From Rhizobium sp. ARZ01 (GTDB lineage Bacteria; Pseudomonadota; Alphaproteobacteria; Rhizobiales; Rhizobiaceae): DNA of 64,000 nt. Position 1 is the first letter of the stretch; every line of letters starts with the position of its first letter. The notes under the pieces are model-generated. The model was not told where the DNA came from and did no database searches. It was given only the letters and a program-made list of their open reading frames with translations. A program made the position numbers and the translations under genes. Below are positions 33,757-43,979 of the stretch, piece by piece. The stretch covers positions 248,001 to 312,000 of the forward strand of contig NZ_JACVAE010000004.1 in the NCBI RefSeq assembly GCF_014851675.1, written 5' to 3'.

Positions 33757-34989
33757 ATGTCGTCCCGTTCCTCGCCTTCACCCATCCGCCTCAACGATCT
33801 TACCCACCCAATCGTCGCGGGCTTGATCTCCGTTATCGTCAATTATGGCGGCACATTCATTCTGGTCTTTCAGGCGGCTAAGGTCGCGGGCTTGAACCCG
33901 GCGCTTACGGCCTCCTGGGTCTGGTCGGTGTCCATCGGCGTGGGGTTGACAGGCCTGTTTCTGAGTTGGCGCTATCGCGAACCGATCATCACCGCCTGGT
34001 CGACGCCGGCTGCGGCGTTTCTCGTCACTGCGCTTTCGACGACGCCCTATGCGGAGGCGATCGGCGGCTACATGATCTCGGCGGCCGCCTTCGTCGCGCT
34101 CGGCATGTCGGGCTATTTCGAGAAGGTTATCCGTCTGATCCCGCCCGGTATAGCCTCGGGCCTGCTGGCCGGCATCCTGCTCCAGTTCGGCGTCGGGGCT
34201 TTCGGCGGCGCGAGTGTCGATCCGCTGTTGGTCGGCCTGCTGATCTTTGCCTATGTCGCCTTGAAGCGCTTCTCCGCACGCTACGCCGTGGTCGGCATTC
34301 TGGTTCTCGGGCTTGCCTTCCTGCTCGCGCAGGGCCGTGTCGATCTGTCCGGCCTGAAACTGGAATTCGCAGCTCCGGCCTTCACCATGCCGGAGTTCTC
34401 GTTGAACGCGCTGCTTTCGGTCGCGCTGCCGCTGTTCCTGATTACGCTGACCGGCCAATACATGCCGGGAATGCTGGTCTTGCGGAACGATGGGTTCAAG
34501 ACGAGCGCCAATCCCATTGTGACGGTGACGGGTTTTGGCTCGCTCATCATGGCTCCGTTCGGCTCCCATGCCTTCAACATCGCAGCCATCACCGCAGCAA
34601 TCGCCACGGGCAAGGAAGCGCATGAAGACCCGTCCAAGCGCTGGATCGCCGGCATCGCGGCCGGCTGCTTCTATGTGCTGGTCGGTGTGTTCGGCGTGAC
34701 ACTGGCCGCCGCCTTCATGGCGTTTCCCGCGACCTTCATCACCACGCTCGCTGGTCTCGCGCTCCTTGGCACCATCGGCGGCAGCCTCGCGGGGGCGATG
34801 GCCGACCCGGCTTCCCGCGAGGCGGCGCTGATCACCTTCCTCGCGTCTGCCGCCAATATCACGCTACTCGGCATCGGTGGGGCGTTCTGGGGACTGCTGA
34901 TCGGCCTCGTCGCCTACCTCGTTCTCAACGGTCGTTTGCCGCGCCGTAAACGTGCCGACCTATCCGTGAGCAAGGGAGCCGTGAAGTGA
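33757..34989 (+). CDS. BenE-family (benzoate/H+ symporter-like) transporter
   Basis: A 410-residue, roughly twelve-helix protein of the BenE family in the NAT/UraA-like superfamily. The signature STPAAAFLVTALSTTPYAEAIGGYMISA and GSHAFNIAAITAAIATGKEAHEDPSKRW are present in order. BenE proteins import benzoate with protons, but close relatives carry other compounds. No benzoate catabolic gene is nearby, and the adjacent MocR regulator points to vitamin B6 or an amino compound instead. The ATG at 33757 is chosen over the upstream in-frame start because of the AGGA just before it. Confidence 0.85.
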   Translation: MSSRSSPSPIRLNDLTHPIVAGLISVIVNYGGTFILVFQAAKVAGLNPALTASWVWSVSIGVGLTGLFLSWRYREPIITAWSTPAAAFLVTALSTTPYAEAIGGYMISAAAFVALGMSGYFEKVIRLIPPGIASGLLAGILLQFGVGAFGGASVDPLLVGLLIFAYVALKRFSARYAVVGILVLGLAFLLAQGRVDLSGLKLEFAAPAFTMPEFSLNALLSVALPLFLITLTGQYMPGMLVLRNDGFKTSANPIVTVTGFGSLIMAPFGSHAFNIAAITAAIATGKEAHEDPSKRWIAGIAAGCFYVLVGVFGVTLAAAFMAFPATFITTLAGLALLGTIGGSLAGAMADPASREAALITFLASAANITLLGIGGAFWGLLIGLVAYLVLNGRLPRRKRADLSVSKGAVK

Positions 34990-35297
34990 CGGCACAAGCG
35001 CTGGAGGCCGGCCTTGAGGCCAGAGTATCGGACCAGCCTATCTCCGATAGGCAAGAAGAGCACAGCGGCGATCCGCCCCCGAGCCTCCCGGTGGCGACGT
35101 CGGCGTGTGGCAGGGTGGGCGATCGACGGCAATACACTCTGGGACGCGATTTGTAGATTTTGGGGTGGTTAGCGCGCCAGCTTGTGTGCAATGTCCTATA
35201 GACAAGATCAGAGCCGCGAGATCCCTACTGTAGGGCATCGGTCTACCGTCAACCAGCAATCGCGGCCCATCTTACCGTTTTGCTGATCCGCCATATA
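34990..35297. other. Gene-free stretch
   Basis: About 300 bases between the BenE and NfeD genes. Short frames on both strands look random; no promoter or hairpin stands out. Confidence 0.45.
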
Positions 35298-36698
35298 ATG
35301 CGATTTATGGATATTCGGCGGAAATTGGCGCGGCATTCGAGGCTCTCGTTGAGGTTCGTACGGGAGTTCACCTTGCTGTTTGTGCTGATACTGTCATTCC
35401 ACCATCCAACCGCTTCGCAGGACCGTATAGCCACAGTTCTGCAGTTGAATGGCGCCATCGGTCCGGCAGCGGCTGAGTACGTGAGAAAGGGCATTCAGCA
35501 TGCCTCCGGCCGCGAAGCGGCGCTGATCGTTCTGCAGATGGATACACCGGGCGGTCTCGACAAGTCGATGCGCGACATCATTCGCGCAATTCTCGCTTCG
35601 CCGGTACCGGTCGCGGGTTTTGTCGCGCCAAGCGGCGCGCGCGCCGCCAGCGCCGGAACTTACATCCTCTATGCAAGCCACGTTGCGGCTATGGCGCCGG
35701 GCACCAATCTTGGTGCCGCAACGCCGATTGCACTCGGACGGCCGCCGGAACGCGACACGGGAGGCGACCAGAACAAGCCGGACGGCGACCGGCAGCAAAC
35801 ATCGCGGAGTCCAGAAGAGGCCAAGGCGGTCAACGACGCCGTGGCTTATATCAGCGGCTTAGCCGAGCTGCGCGGCCGCAACGCCGATTGGGCGGAGCGC
35901 GCGGTGCGTGAGGCCGCCAGCCTCTCGGCGACCGCCGCACTGCGCGAACACGTGATAGATTTCATCGCCGCCGACCGCGCCGACCTTTTGGCCCAGGCGC
36001 AGGGGCGCTTAGTTCGGATCGGCCAAGTGGACGTGCGGCTTGAAACGTCAGGCCTTGCCATGGAGGATTTCGAGCCGGACTGGCGGATCCGCCTGCTCTC
36101 AGTGATTACCGATCCAAACATCGCACTCATCCTGATGATGATCGGAATCTACGGACTGATCTTTGAATTTTTGACTCCGGGAACCTTTGTACCCGGGACG
36201 ATCGGGGCCATCTGCCTGTTGCTGAGCCTCTATGCGCTCGCCCTTCTGCCCGTCGACTATGCCGGCGTGGCCCTGATCGCCCTTGGTGTTGGATTGACCG
36301 TCGCAGAAGTGCATTCGCCGTCCTTCGGCGCACTCGGCCTAAGCGGCGGATTGTCGCTGGTGCTTGGTGCGGCCATTCTGTTTGACACTGACCTGTCGGG
36401 TTTCAGCGTCTCATGGCCGATGCTCGTCGCAATTGCCACGGTTGTGTTGGCGCTCAGCCTTGCGACAGCGTTCCTGGCCTTCATCTCGCGCGGGCGCCGA
36501 GTGACGACAGGAGCCGAGCAGATGATCGGTATTACCGGCAAGGTCGAGAGCTGGGAAGGCAGGGCTGGCTTTGTGATCGCACATGGCGAACGCTGGAGAG
36601 CGGTCGCCGGCGAACCGCTGTCCAGCGGCGACGAAATCAGGGTTGTTGGCCGCAAGGGGCTGACGCTCGAAGTCGCCCAACGACTGCAAGACACCTAG
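35298..36698 (+). CDS. NfeD-family membrane-bound serine protease
   Basis: About 466 residues. A signal sequence is followed by a ClpP-type protease domain with GGLDKSMRDIIRAILASPVPV and the nucleophile Ser in GARAASAGTYIL; the dyad Lys is probably in EEAKAVNDAVAYI. Next come four or five membrane helices (LILMMIGIYGLIFEFLTPG onward) and a C-terminal OB-fold NfeD domain (residues 405-466). Archaeal homologues cleave the C-terminus of their partner stomatin, and the next gene here is that partner (slipin). The exact start is uncertain: ATG 35298 or 35307, neither with a good ribosome-binding site. Confidence 0.88.
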   Translation: MRFMDIRRKLARHSRLSLRFVREFTLLFVLILSFHHPTASQDRIATVLQLNGAIGPAAAEYVRKGIQHASGREAALIVLQMDTPGGLDKSMRDIIRAILASPVPVAGFVAPSGARAASAGTYILYASHVAAMAPGTNLGAATPIALGRPPERDTGGDQNKPDGDRQQTSRSPEEAKAVNDAVAYISGLAELRGRNADWAERAVREAASLSATAALREHVIDFIAADRADLLAQAQGRLVRIGQVDVRLETSGLAMEDFEPDWRIRLLSVITDPNIALILMMIGIYGLIFEFLTPGTFVPGTIGAICLLLSLYALALLPVDYAGVALIALGVGLTVAEVHSPSFGALGLSGGLSLVLGAAILFDTDLSGFSVSWPMLVAIATVVLALSLATAFLAFISRGRRVTTGAEQMIGITGKVESWEGRAGFVIAHGERWRAVAGEPLSSGDEIRVVGRKGLTLEVAQRLQDT

Positions 36699-36728
36699 AT
36701 CGGCGATATCCAGAAGCAGGAGGAAATC

Positions 36729-37502
36729 ATGGACGTGTTTGTGGATCTCGCGTTTTACGGCGTTATCATCCTTATTTTGCTGCTCGCTATTGCATCGGCG
36801 ATCAAGATCCTACGCGAGTACGAGCGCGGCGTCGTTTTTACGTTAGGCCGCTTCACGGGTGTCAAAGGGCCGGGTCTGATTCTGCTTATTCCCTATGTGC
36901 AACAGATGATACGGGTCGACCTACGCACCCGTGTGCTCGACGTGCCCAGCCAGGATGTCATTTCCCATGACAACGTTTCGGTGCGTGTCAATGCGGTAAT
37001 CTATTTCAGGGTCATCGATCCCGAGAAGTCTACCATTCAGGTTGAGGACTTTATGGCTGCAACCAGTCAACTCGCGCAGACGACGCTTCGCTCGGTGCTA
37101 GGCAAGCATGATCTCGATGAAATGCTGGCGGAGCGCGACAAACTCAACAGTGACATCCAGGAGATCCTCGATGCGCAGACCGATGCGTGGGGCATCAAGG
37201 TTGCAAATGTCGAGATCAAGCATGTCGACATCAACGAATCGATGATCCGCGCCATCGCCCGTCAGGCGGAGGCTGAACGGGAGCGGCGGGCAAAGGTGAT
37301 CAACGCCGAGGGAGAGCAGCAGGCGGCAGCCAAACTTCTCGAGGCCGCCGAAATCCTGGCTCGCCAACCGCAAGCCATGCAGCTTCGATATTTGAACACC
37401 CTCAACGTTCTCGCGAGCGAAAAGAGCTCGACAGTCGTTTTCCCCTTCCCGATGGAACTCGGCAATTTGTTATTGCCTCAGGCGAAAGGCACTAAAGCCT
37501 GA
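36729..37502 (+). CDS. Slipin (stomatin/SPFH family)
   Basis: A 257-residue slipin. One N-terminal membrane anchor (residues 8-25) is followed by the SPFH domain ([21 protein letters not shown], then [17 protein letters not shown]), a coiled coil rich in Ala/Glu ([19 protein letters not shown]) and a hydrophobic end that usually supports oligomers. It organises membrane microdomains and is the substrate or partner of NfeD, encoded 30 bases upstream in the same operon. AGGAGG precedes the ATG. Confidence 0.93.
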   Translation: MDVFVDLAFYGVIILILLLAIASAIKILREYERGVVFTLGRFTGVKGPGLILLIPYVQQMIRVDLRTRVLDVPSQDVISHDNVSVRVNAVIYFRVIDPEKSTIQVEDFMAATSQLAQTTLRSVLGKHDLDEMLAERDKLNSDIQEILDAQTDAWGIKVANVEIKHVDINESMIRAIARQAEAERERRAKVINAEGEQQAAAKLLEAAEILARQPQAMQLRYLNTLNVLASEKSSTVVFPFPMELGNLLLPQAKGTKA

Positions 37503-37511
37503 CACTGATGC

Positions 37512-37646
37512 TGCTCCGAGCGGCCTTTCGTCCTGCTGACCTTCGTCGTTGTCTCGCACGACATCGCGCGGGTGGCTTTCTTGGGCGAAAGGTTGGTGGT
37601 TCTTGAAAAGGCAGTAGGCGAGTCGGCCGTTGGAAAAACAATTTGA
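37512..37646 (+). pseudogene. ABC transporter ATPase, 3' remnant
   Basis: A 45-codon piece reads ERPFVLLTFVVVSHDIARVA and then FLGERLVVLEK, followed by unrelated residues to TGA 37644-37646. This is the H-loop region (VTHDIDEA-type) of a nitrate/taurine-class ABC ATPase. The Walker A, signature and Walker B parts are absent. It is a clear fragment left by deletion. Confidence 0.6.
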
Positions 37647-37805
37647 GCGCCTCGTTTTTCTCCCACCAATAAGGAAGAAAGATATCTACGTTGCCCTCAC
37701 AAGGGCATCGCTGTGCATCGATATTTTGCAGTGAACCTCGACTTTGAGCCTTCCGATCCAGACCATTGGCGCGGAACGCTGCTGGACAGCGCAAACTAGT
37801 CTGGA

Positions 37806-40168
37806 TTAGTGACAAAGCCGGTCGAGCGCATCGCGAAGGGCAGCGGCGGCTTTCTCGCGCTCGCCCGTCGACATGAGTTCCGGCTCCAGATCGAGCTTCA
37901 GATGCGGCATATCCTTGTGAATTGCGGCTTCTGCTGAAAGATCTACTTTAGAAGCTATGACCCGGTAGGTCGCGGTCGGATAAGCTATGCCCTTGACCTG
38001 GATGGGCCCGACTTCCTCGCAATAGATCACATCCTTCACCTGCGCGAAGGTCTCGTAGGAGATAAGGACGGATCCGGGGGCCGCCTCCTGCTCTAGCCGT
38101 GCGGCCAGATTCACGGCACCACCGATGATCGTGTAGTCCATCCGGTCTTCGCTGCCGAAATTTCCGACGGTGCAATAATCCGTATGAATACCGATCCGGC
38201 AGCGGAGCGGCGTTTCTATTCCGACGCTGCGCCAGATCTCGCCGAGCTCACCCACTCGCTTCTGCATCGCAAGCGCCATCGAGACACAGGCGATGGCGTC
38301 TTCCTTGATACCGCGCGTCTCGGGATCGCCGAAGAACATCACTATGGCATCGCCGACATATTTGTCGATCGTAGCGCCGAACTCCAGGGCGATCTTAGAC
38401 ATTTCGGACAGGTACTGGTTGAGGATCTGCGTGAGTTCTTCCGACTCCATTTTGTCGGTGGTTTCAGTGAAGCCGGCAATATCGGTAAAGCAAATCGTCA
38501 GCTTCTTGCGCTGGCTCACAATTCTCACGTCCTGTCGGCCGCTGAAGATCGAATTGTAAACCTGTGGGGCGAGATACTTGGCCAGCTTGCTCGAGAGCGC
38601 TTCGAGCGCGATCGACTTTTCGGACAGATCCTGCTCCCGGCGCTTCAGCTCCGTAATGTCGGAATAAACCGCGACCGTCCCCCCGCCCGAGATCCGGCGC
38701 TCACTGATCTGAATCCAGCGATCCGGACTGCGGCGCTGGACATGCGTTTCGGTTGGACTACGGTGCGCCAGCAGCCGCTCGGCGATCCACTCTTCCTCCC
38801 GACCGATCGCATCCTCTATGAGGCCGCGCTCCGCTGCCGCCCTGATGATTGCCTCGAACCGGGCGCCGGAAATGACGGTATCATCCATGTCCGGATAGAG
38901 AATTTCGCGGTAGCGGTTGTTGCAGAGGATGAGCCGGTCATCCGGATCATAAAGTGCGAAACCCTCGGAAATGCTTTCGATTGCATCGACAAGGTGCTGG
39001 CGGGCTTCGGCCACTTCGCGCAGGTTCTTCTCCTCCACTTCGATCGCCGTGTCGCGAAAGAGGCGCAGCGCCTCGGCCATGCGGCCGATCTCGTCGTTGG
39101 CTGGCTTGGGCAGTTGCACCCGCAGATTGCCGGCGGCGATGGCCAGCATGCTCTGGCTGACGGCCGCGAGCCGGGCGAGAAGGTTGCGGTCCACGTAGAG
39201 CCAGACGACCAGGATCGAGCTGACGAGGGTCAGCAGGGCGGAGCCGAGAACGACCCCAGTTCCGAAACTCTGCACGGCCGCCGTTTCCCGCCCAGCGTCG
39301 GCAATCTCGCGGTGAGCGGCCGTTACGAGACGATCGACCGCAGCGGTGAGGTCCCGGGAAAGCCTCTCATTCTCGGCCACGAGCTTCTCGCCCTCTGCCA
39401 AAATGGCGAGCTCGCGCCCGCGGACGGCGGGAATTCCGGCCTCGCCTTGGGCCAGTTCCCTGAACTCGCCCACTCGATCCCGAAAGCGAGCCTGCAATTT
39501 TGTTTCAATCTGCTGGACGATCGCCTCGAGGCTGTTCAAGGCGCGCTGCAGGGGAAAGATGCTCAGTGCAAGTTCAGGGCGCTCTCCATCGCTGCGGCGC
39601 GATTCTCGGGTGATGCGCCGGAACCGTCGACCACTTTTCGCCACGCGGCCATTTTCGAGTTCGCAACCAGCGTACCGGCGGTGACCAGACGCAAGCACGC
39701 CGTCGTCGTCGTCCCAAGCCGTCGCAACAGCTCTTGCTTGCGCTCGACGGCCGTCAGCCTCGTCGCAACCAGATCGTCAAGCGTCCGCAGGTTTCGCTCC
39801 AGACCGAGGACCGCGCCTTCAATTTCTACAGACTCGGTTCCAAGTGTGCTGCCCTTGAGTGACCCGAGCAGCGTCTCGAGCCGCGCCATCTCGACCGAGA
39901 TGGCGGCTGAAACATCGGCCCGCTTCATCTTGCTGGTCGCGGCGAGCATGGATGGTGCGGCGGCCGCTACTCGTTCGGCCTGGCGGGACAACTGAAGTGC
40001 AGCGAGTGCCGAGGGCACCCGGCTTTGCGTGATGTGCGCGACAACGGAACCGACTTCCCGATGAGCATAGATCGCAGCCGCGCTCGACAGCATGCTGATG
40101 GCGCTGAGAGCGAAGAACGCAAGCAACAAGCGGCCACGTATGCCGAGACGGTTATGCATCGTCTCCAT
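37806..40168 (-). pseudogene. Membrane sensor adenylate/guanylate cyclase, split by frameshift and deletion
   Basis: The N-terminal piece (ATG 40168 to 39563) has a membrane helix ([21 protein letters not shown]) and a periplasmic helical sensor. It ends abruptly at ESALNLH. The rest continues in another frame to 37806: end of the sensor ([16 protein letters not shown]), second membrane helix, HAMP, PAS ([19 protein letters not shown]) and a class III cyclase domain ([28 protein letters not shown]-like). Relatives have 30-40 more residues at the junction, so a deletion that is not a multiple of three is likely. The cyclase half is intact and could be expressed alone if a start exists. Confidence 0.75.
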
Positions 40169-40238
40169 TCCGGCTGATGCGGCTCACCTCTGTCGTGCCG
40201 GTGTCGACGAAATCGCCGGCCCGCCAGCAGTCCGAAGT

Positions 40239-41333
40239 TTAGTCTACGGGCACATATTCCCCATTCTTCCAAACGTACCACGCCCAGGTTTGCCGCATCA
40301 GATCGCCCTTGTCGTCGAAGGCGATCGGTCCGAGCACCGTCGAAAATTCACCTTTGTGGAGCGCGTCGATCACCCCGCCAACGTCCAGCGAACCAGCCTT
40401 GGCTACGGCCTGTGCCCAGACCTGGATGGCGCCATAGGTGAGCAGGGTATAGGCATAAGGCTCGTAGTTCTCTGCGCGATAGCGGGCAACGACCGCAGCG
40501 GCCTCAGGGTTTCGGCGCGCGTCCGGAGTAAAGGTGAAAAGAAGGCCTTCGGCGGCGGGTCCCGCGATCAGCGCCAACTCCTCGGTCGCCATGGCATCGC
40601 CGGACACGAACTGAACTGAGTAATCGCGATCGCGAGCGGCGCTTGCCATGAGCGCTACCTCGGTGTGGTACCCGCCCACATAGATCACGTCGATGCCTGC
40701 TTCCTCGAGCCTGGCAATCTCCGCTGCATAGTCGCTCTTACCAGGTTCATACAGAAGGTAGCTCGCTTCGGTCACGTTGCGACTGTTCAGTCGCTTCTTG
40801 GTCTGCTCCGCCAAGCCTCTGCCGTAAGTGGTACCGTCATGAAGTATAGCGATCTTTCTCCTGCCCCATTGATCGGCGAGAAGGTTCCCCGCAGCCGTAC
40901 CTTGCGCATCGTCCCGTGGAATTACGCGAAAGACATTGGCGCGCCCCTGGTCCGTCAGGAGCGGATTTGTCGAGCCCGGAGATATCTGCAGCACGCCTGC
41001 CGCCTCGTAGACCCCAGCTGCCGGGATTGAGGCGCCCGAACAATAGTGCCCGACGACGAAGACGACTTTGTCTGCCACGAGCTTTTTGGCCGCTGCGATG
41101 GCTTGTTCCGTGTCGCAGAAATCATCGGCAATGATAAGCCGCACTGGCTGGCCAAGCACGCCGCCTTGCGCATTGACGTCGTGAACGGCAAGCTCCGCGC
41201 CGCGCTGCAATTGCTCGCCAATCCAGGTCAGTTTGCCCGTCATCGGTCCAGCAGCCCCGATCAGAATTTCCGCCTGGGCGTGGAAGCTGATCAGGCATGC
41301 CAAAGCGACTGCTATTGGAAAAGGTCGGCGCAT
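40239..41333 (-). CDS. Branched-chain amino-acid-type periplasmic binding protein (LivK family)
   Basis: A 364-residue type I periplasmic binding protein. A signal peptide (MRRPFPIAVALACLISFHAQA) is followed by ILIGAAGPMTGKLTWIGEQL, the Cys pair loop (FCDTEQ ... GHYCSGASIP) and the EAAGVLQISPGSTNPLLTD ligand segment. It resembles LIV/amide-binding proteins. No permease or ATPase genes accompany it. Instead the cyclase gene starts 70 bases downstream on the same strand, so the binding protein may have served as a ligand sensor for that now-broken cyclase, or may feed a transporter encoded elsewhere. Confidence 0.88.
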   Translation of the reverse strand: MRRPFPIAVALACLISFHAQAEILIGAAGPMTGKLTWIGEQLQRGAELAVHDVNAQGGVLGQPVRLIIADDFCDTEQAIAAAKKLVADKVVFVVGHYCSGASIPAAGVYEAAGVLQISPGSTNPLLTDQGRANVFRVIPRDDAQGTAAGNLLADQWGRRKIAILHDGTTYGRGLAEQTKKRLNSRNVTEASYLLYEPGKSDYAAEIARLEEAGIDVIYVGGYHTEVALMASAARDRDYSVQFVSGDAMATEELALIAGPAAEGLLFTFTPDARRNPEAAAVVARYRAENYEPYAYTLLTYGAIQVWAQAVAKAGSLDVGGVIDALHKGEFSTVLGPIAFDDKGDLMRQTWAWYVWKNGEYVPVD

Positions 41334-41377
41334 GATGCACCTCCTCGGCTCAATATACTCTGGATCAAAAAGTGCGG

Positions 41378-42700
41378 CTACGGCGCTGCCACGTCGACTT
41401 CGTGCTGGTGACTGGCGCGGGTAATCTCAATAGGGTTCTTCATAACGATTTCGCGATGCGGGAACGGGATTGAAATGCCGGCTGCCTTGAACGCGTCCCA
41501 CAGGGCCATGAGTACTTCGCCGCGAACGTTTGTCAGTCCGTTACTCGGGTCGGAAATCCAGAATCTCAGCTTGAAATCGAGCGATGACGCTCCAAAGCCT
41601 GCCATCCAGCAGACCGGTTGCGCGTATGTGCTCGCAACCCGAGGAATGGCTTTGGCGGCCTCGATCGCGATGCGAGCAACCTCGTGTGGATCGCTGTCAT
41701 ACGAGGTTCCGAAGCTCACCTCGATGCGGACATAGTCACTGGAAAATGACCAGTTCACGACCTGCTGCGAGATGAAGTCCTCGTTTGGTATGAGGTACTC
41801 CTTGCCATCTCTCGTGATGACGGAGACGAAGCGGGAGCGCAAATCGCGGATCGAGCCGAACGTCTCTCCCAGTGTGATCGTGTCGCCCGGTTTTATGGAT
41901 TTATCGAGAAGGATAATGATTCCGGAAATGAAGTTGGAGACGACCTTTTGCAGGCCAAACCCGACACCGACCCCGACAGCCCCTGAAAAGACAGTTAGTG
42001 CCGTCAGGTCGATGCCTGTTGCAGACAAGGCAATTGTACCCGCAAACACCATCAGTCCAATCTTGACCAGTTTGCTGATGAGGACCTTCAAGGATGGGTT
42101 GAGATCGGCCGATTTTTGTATCCAGTTCGACGACATGTTGCCGACCAAAACAGCCAGCCAGATCAACGCACCGGAAAGGACGACGGTTTTTAGGACGACC
42201 AGCATCGAAAGGCGAGCGGTGCCAAGATTGACGGCAATGCCATCGAGTGCCGTCAGTAGGACTTGGTCCAGCCCCAGCGCATAGAGGGAAAAGTAGAGCC
42301 ACCCAGCCACGGCAACGATACGGGCCAGCATATGATTTCTGATTATGCGCGTCAGCACGGCGATGACGAACCACGCCGCCACGAGGGTCAAGGCCGTGGC
42401 TACCAGCCATCGGTTCGAGGGCCATCCAAATTGCAGCAAGACGGCGTCCACAACCCATAGCCATACGATCAAGAAGAGCCACCGCAGCCGCCGCATGAAA
42501 GCGATGACGACACGAAGGAGATCTGGATTTCCCTTGATGGTGCGCGCACGCGATTCCAATGCCGGTTCGATCCGCTTTGCCAGGAATCCGGAGAGCAGAT
42601 AACCAACAACGATCAGGGCGGACTGATAGAGTGTCCACTCATTCAGGAAGAAAGCCTGCAGCCAATATTCGACAGCGTTGACCGCCTCTGCGAACTCCAT
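41378..42700 (-). CDS. MscS-family mechanosensitive channel
   Basis: A 440-residue MscS-type channel. Five or so membrane helices (residues 18-225) include the pore-lining helix TM3 (FSGAVGVGVGFGLQKVVSNFISGIIIL). The beta domain follows with IKPGDTITLGETFGSIRDLRSRFVSVITRDGKEYLIPN in consecutive segments and a C-terminal alpha/beta domain. It opens under osmotic downshock to release solutes. ATG 42700 is chosen for the GAGAGAAAG upstream; an in-frame start eight codons earlier is less likely. Confidence 0.92.
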   Translation of the reverse strand: MEFAEAVNAVEYWLQAFFLNEWTLYQSALIVVGYLLSGFLAKRIEPALESRARTIKGNPDLLRVVIAFMRRLRWLFLIVWLWVVDAVLLQFGWPSNRWLVATALTLVAAWFVIAVLTRIIRNHMLARIVAVAGWLYFSLYALGLDQVLLTALDGIAVNLGTARLSMLVVLKTVVLSGALIWLAVLVGNMSSNWIQKSADLNPSLKVLISKLVKIGLMVFAGTIALSATGIDLTALTVFSGAVGVGVGFGLQKVVSNFISGIIILLDKSIKPGDTITLGETFGSIRDLRSRFVSVITRDGKEYLIPNEDFISQQVVNWSFSSDYVRIEVSFGTSYDSDPHEVARIAIEAAKAIPRVASTYAQPVCWMAGFGASSLDFKLRFWISDPSNGLTNVRGEVLMALWDAFKAAGISIPFPHREIVMKNPIEITRASHQHEVDVAAP

Positions 42701-42819
42701 CGTCTTTCTCTCGTGGTTCTCCAAGATTAACCGTTAGAGGTCGGGTTTTGTTCAGTCCCGATGACGAGGCAATTTGATGCGCGATAATCAAATCGCACTC
42801 GGATTATTGAGGCGGGTCG

Positions 42820-43230
42820 GTTGTGATAGAACTGGTCGGTGTCACCAAGCACCTGCAGCAAGGGATTGAGCGACCGCTTCCGGGTGAAGACGGATCCGCG
42901 GCTTCCAGTCGTTTAACAGCACGCTGGACGTATTTCACCCTCTCATTCAGGGTCAGCAGCGACGCCTTTGATCCAAAAGCTTTCCTCAGTGCCGGATCGG
43001 CGGGAATGGGAAGGTCGCGCCTGGAGCGCACTGGCTGTAGCCGGTGGAAGTGCACGTCAATCAGCCGCTCATACGCTGGGCGACCAGCTTCGTTCCGCGT
43101 GCTCTTTGCCAGCGTGGCAATAAGCTCGCGCTCCAGTCCGCCAGTCGCAAAAAGCCGCGGGCGGGCGTCGAGCTGTGCCGCGCTGCCTGGTTCAATATAG
43201 AGGTTGAGGGCCGTGCGGGCGCTGTGTGCG
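42820..43230 (-). pseudogene. AraC-family regulator, 3' remnant
   Basis: One frame reads NLYIEPGSAAQLDARP, LERELIATLAKS, RPAYERLIDVHFHRLQPV, DLPIPADPALRK, which is the end of the sensor domain and the linker of small AraC regulators. The two helix-turn-helix motifs that should follow (LTLNERVKYVQRAVKRLEAA region) are scrambled by further frame changes. The 5' half is missing and replaced by the opposite-strand TauE/SafE remnant. Identification is moderate. Confidence 0.45.
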
Positions 43231-43568
43231 CTGAGCGCATGGAGCAGCGGGCGCTTGCGGGTGCGTTTCTCCTGCTCGCCGTCTTCCGTGCGCTCGTGCC
43301 ACGGCTTATTCTCGGGGCGACGCTACTATTCATCTTCGCCGCTTCCATTCATCAGCTCGCTGCGAGCCGCGGCATGGGGACGCTACGGTGGACTTACCTG
43401 TCCGGTTTTCTTGCCGCACTCTGCGGTGGCTATTTCGGGGCGGGGCTGGGCCTCGTCCTGATGTCGTTGATCGTGCTGGATAGTGAGAAGAATTTTCGCG
43501 CGGCGCTTGTGCTGACAAACTGCGCCTCGGCAAGACCGGAAGCCAAATCCATCTCGGAGATGGAGTGA
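43200..43568 (+). pseudogene. TauE/SafE-type membrane permease, internal fragment
   Basis: About 120 codons with two hydrophobic segments: FRALVPRLILGATLLFIFAA and YLSGFLAALCGGYFGAGLGL. The second carries the GGYFGAGLG motif of the second half of TauE/SafE exporters. The usual first four helices and the last helices are missing, and the end (SARPEAKSISEME) is unrelated. It is a fragment of a sulphite/organosulphonate exporter-like gene. Confidence 0.55.
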
Positions 43569-43584
43569 CAAGCGTTAGCCGCAT

Positions 43585-43813
43585 GTGGACGAGTTCGCTG
43601 CCGATCACGGACTGACAAAGGCCCAAAGCAAAGCCATCGTAGAGACGGTCTTCTCTCAAATCACCGCTGCTGCACTTGCAGTGAGCGAGACGTCAATTCC
43701 CGGCTTTGACAAGTTGAAGGTGAAGGATGACGGGCGCGACGATCAAGGTTGCCGCTGCAAGGAAAGTAACCTTCACGCCGGCAAAGGCGCTCAAGGATGC
43801 GCTGAACAAGTAA
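43585..43813 (+). pseudogene. HU-type DNA-binding protein, internally deleted
   Basis: The first part (DHGLTKAQSKAIVETVFSQI, SIPGFDKLKVKD) and the last part (TGATIKVAAARKVTFTPAKA, ending ALKDALNK and TAA 43811-43813) are typical of HU, but they lie in different frames. The DNA-intercalating beta arm (R-x-G-R-N-P) between them is missing. The start codon is also lost. It cannot form a working HU. Confidence 0.7.
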
Positions 43814-43920
43814 GCGACCAGCCGGTAAGCCTGGGCAGGGTCTGTCGAGAACGCACAATACATGTTGCGAAAAGCGGGTATCTAAACTGGCTCCGGCAAG
43901 TTGCGCTGTGCGTTCTGTAT

Positions 43921-43954
43921 GAAAAAGCCGGCGCTTCCAGGGGACAGCGCCGGC
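43921..43954 (-). terminator. Rho-independent terminator of the arginase operon
   Basis: On the minus strand, a nine-base GC stem (GCCGGCGCT / AGCGCCGGC), ten-base loop, then five T. It lies 26 bases after the ornithine cyclodeaminase stop. Confidence 0.8.
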
Positions 43955-43979
43955 GATCGGGCAAGCACTTGGCAACTGT

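Noticed and set aside
38184..39995. Plus-strand 603-codon frame opposite the cyclase gene
   Set aside because: Composition is random-like and the opposite strand carries HAMP, PAS and cyclase motifs.
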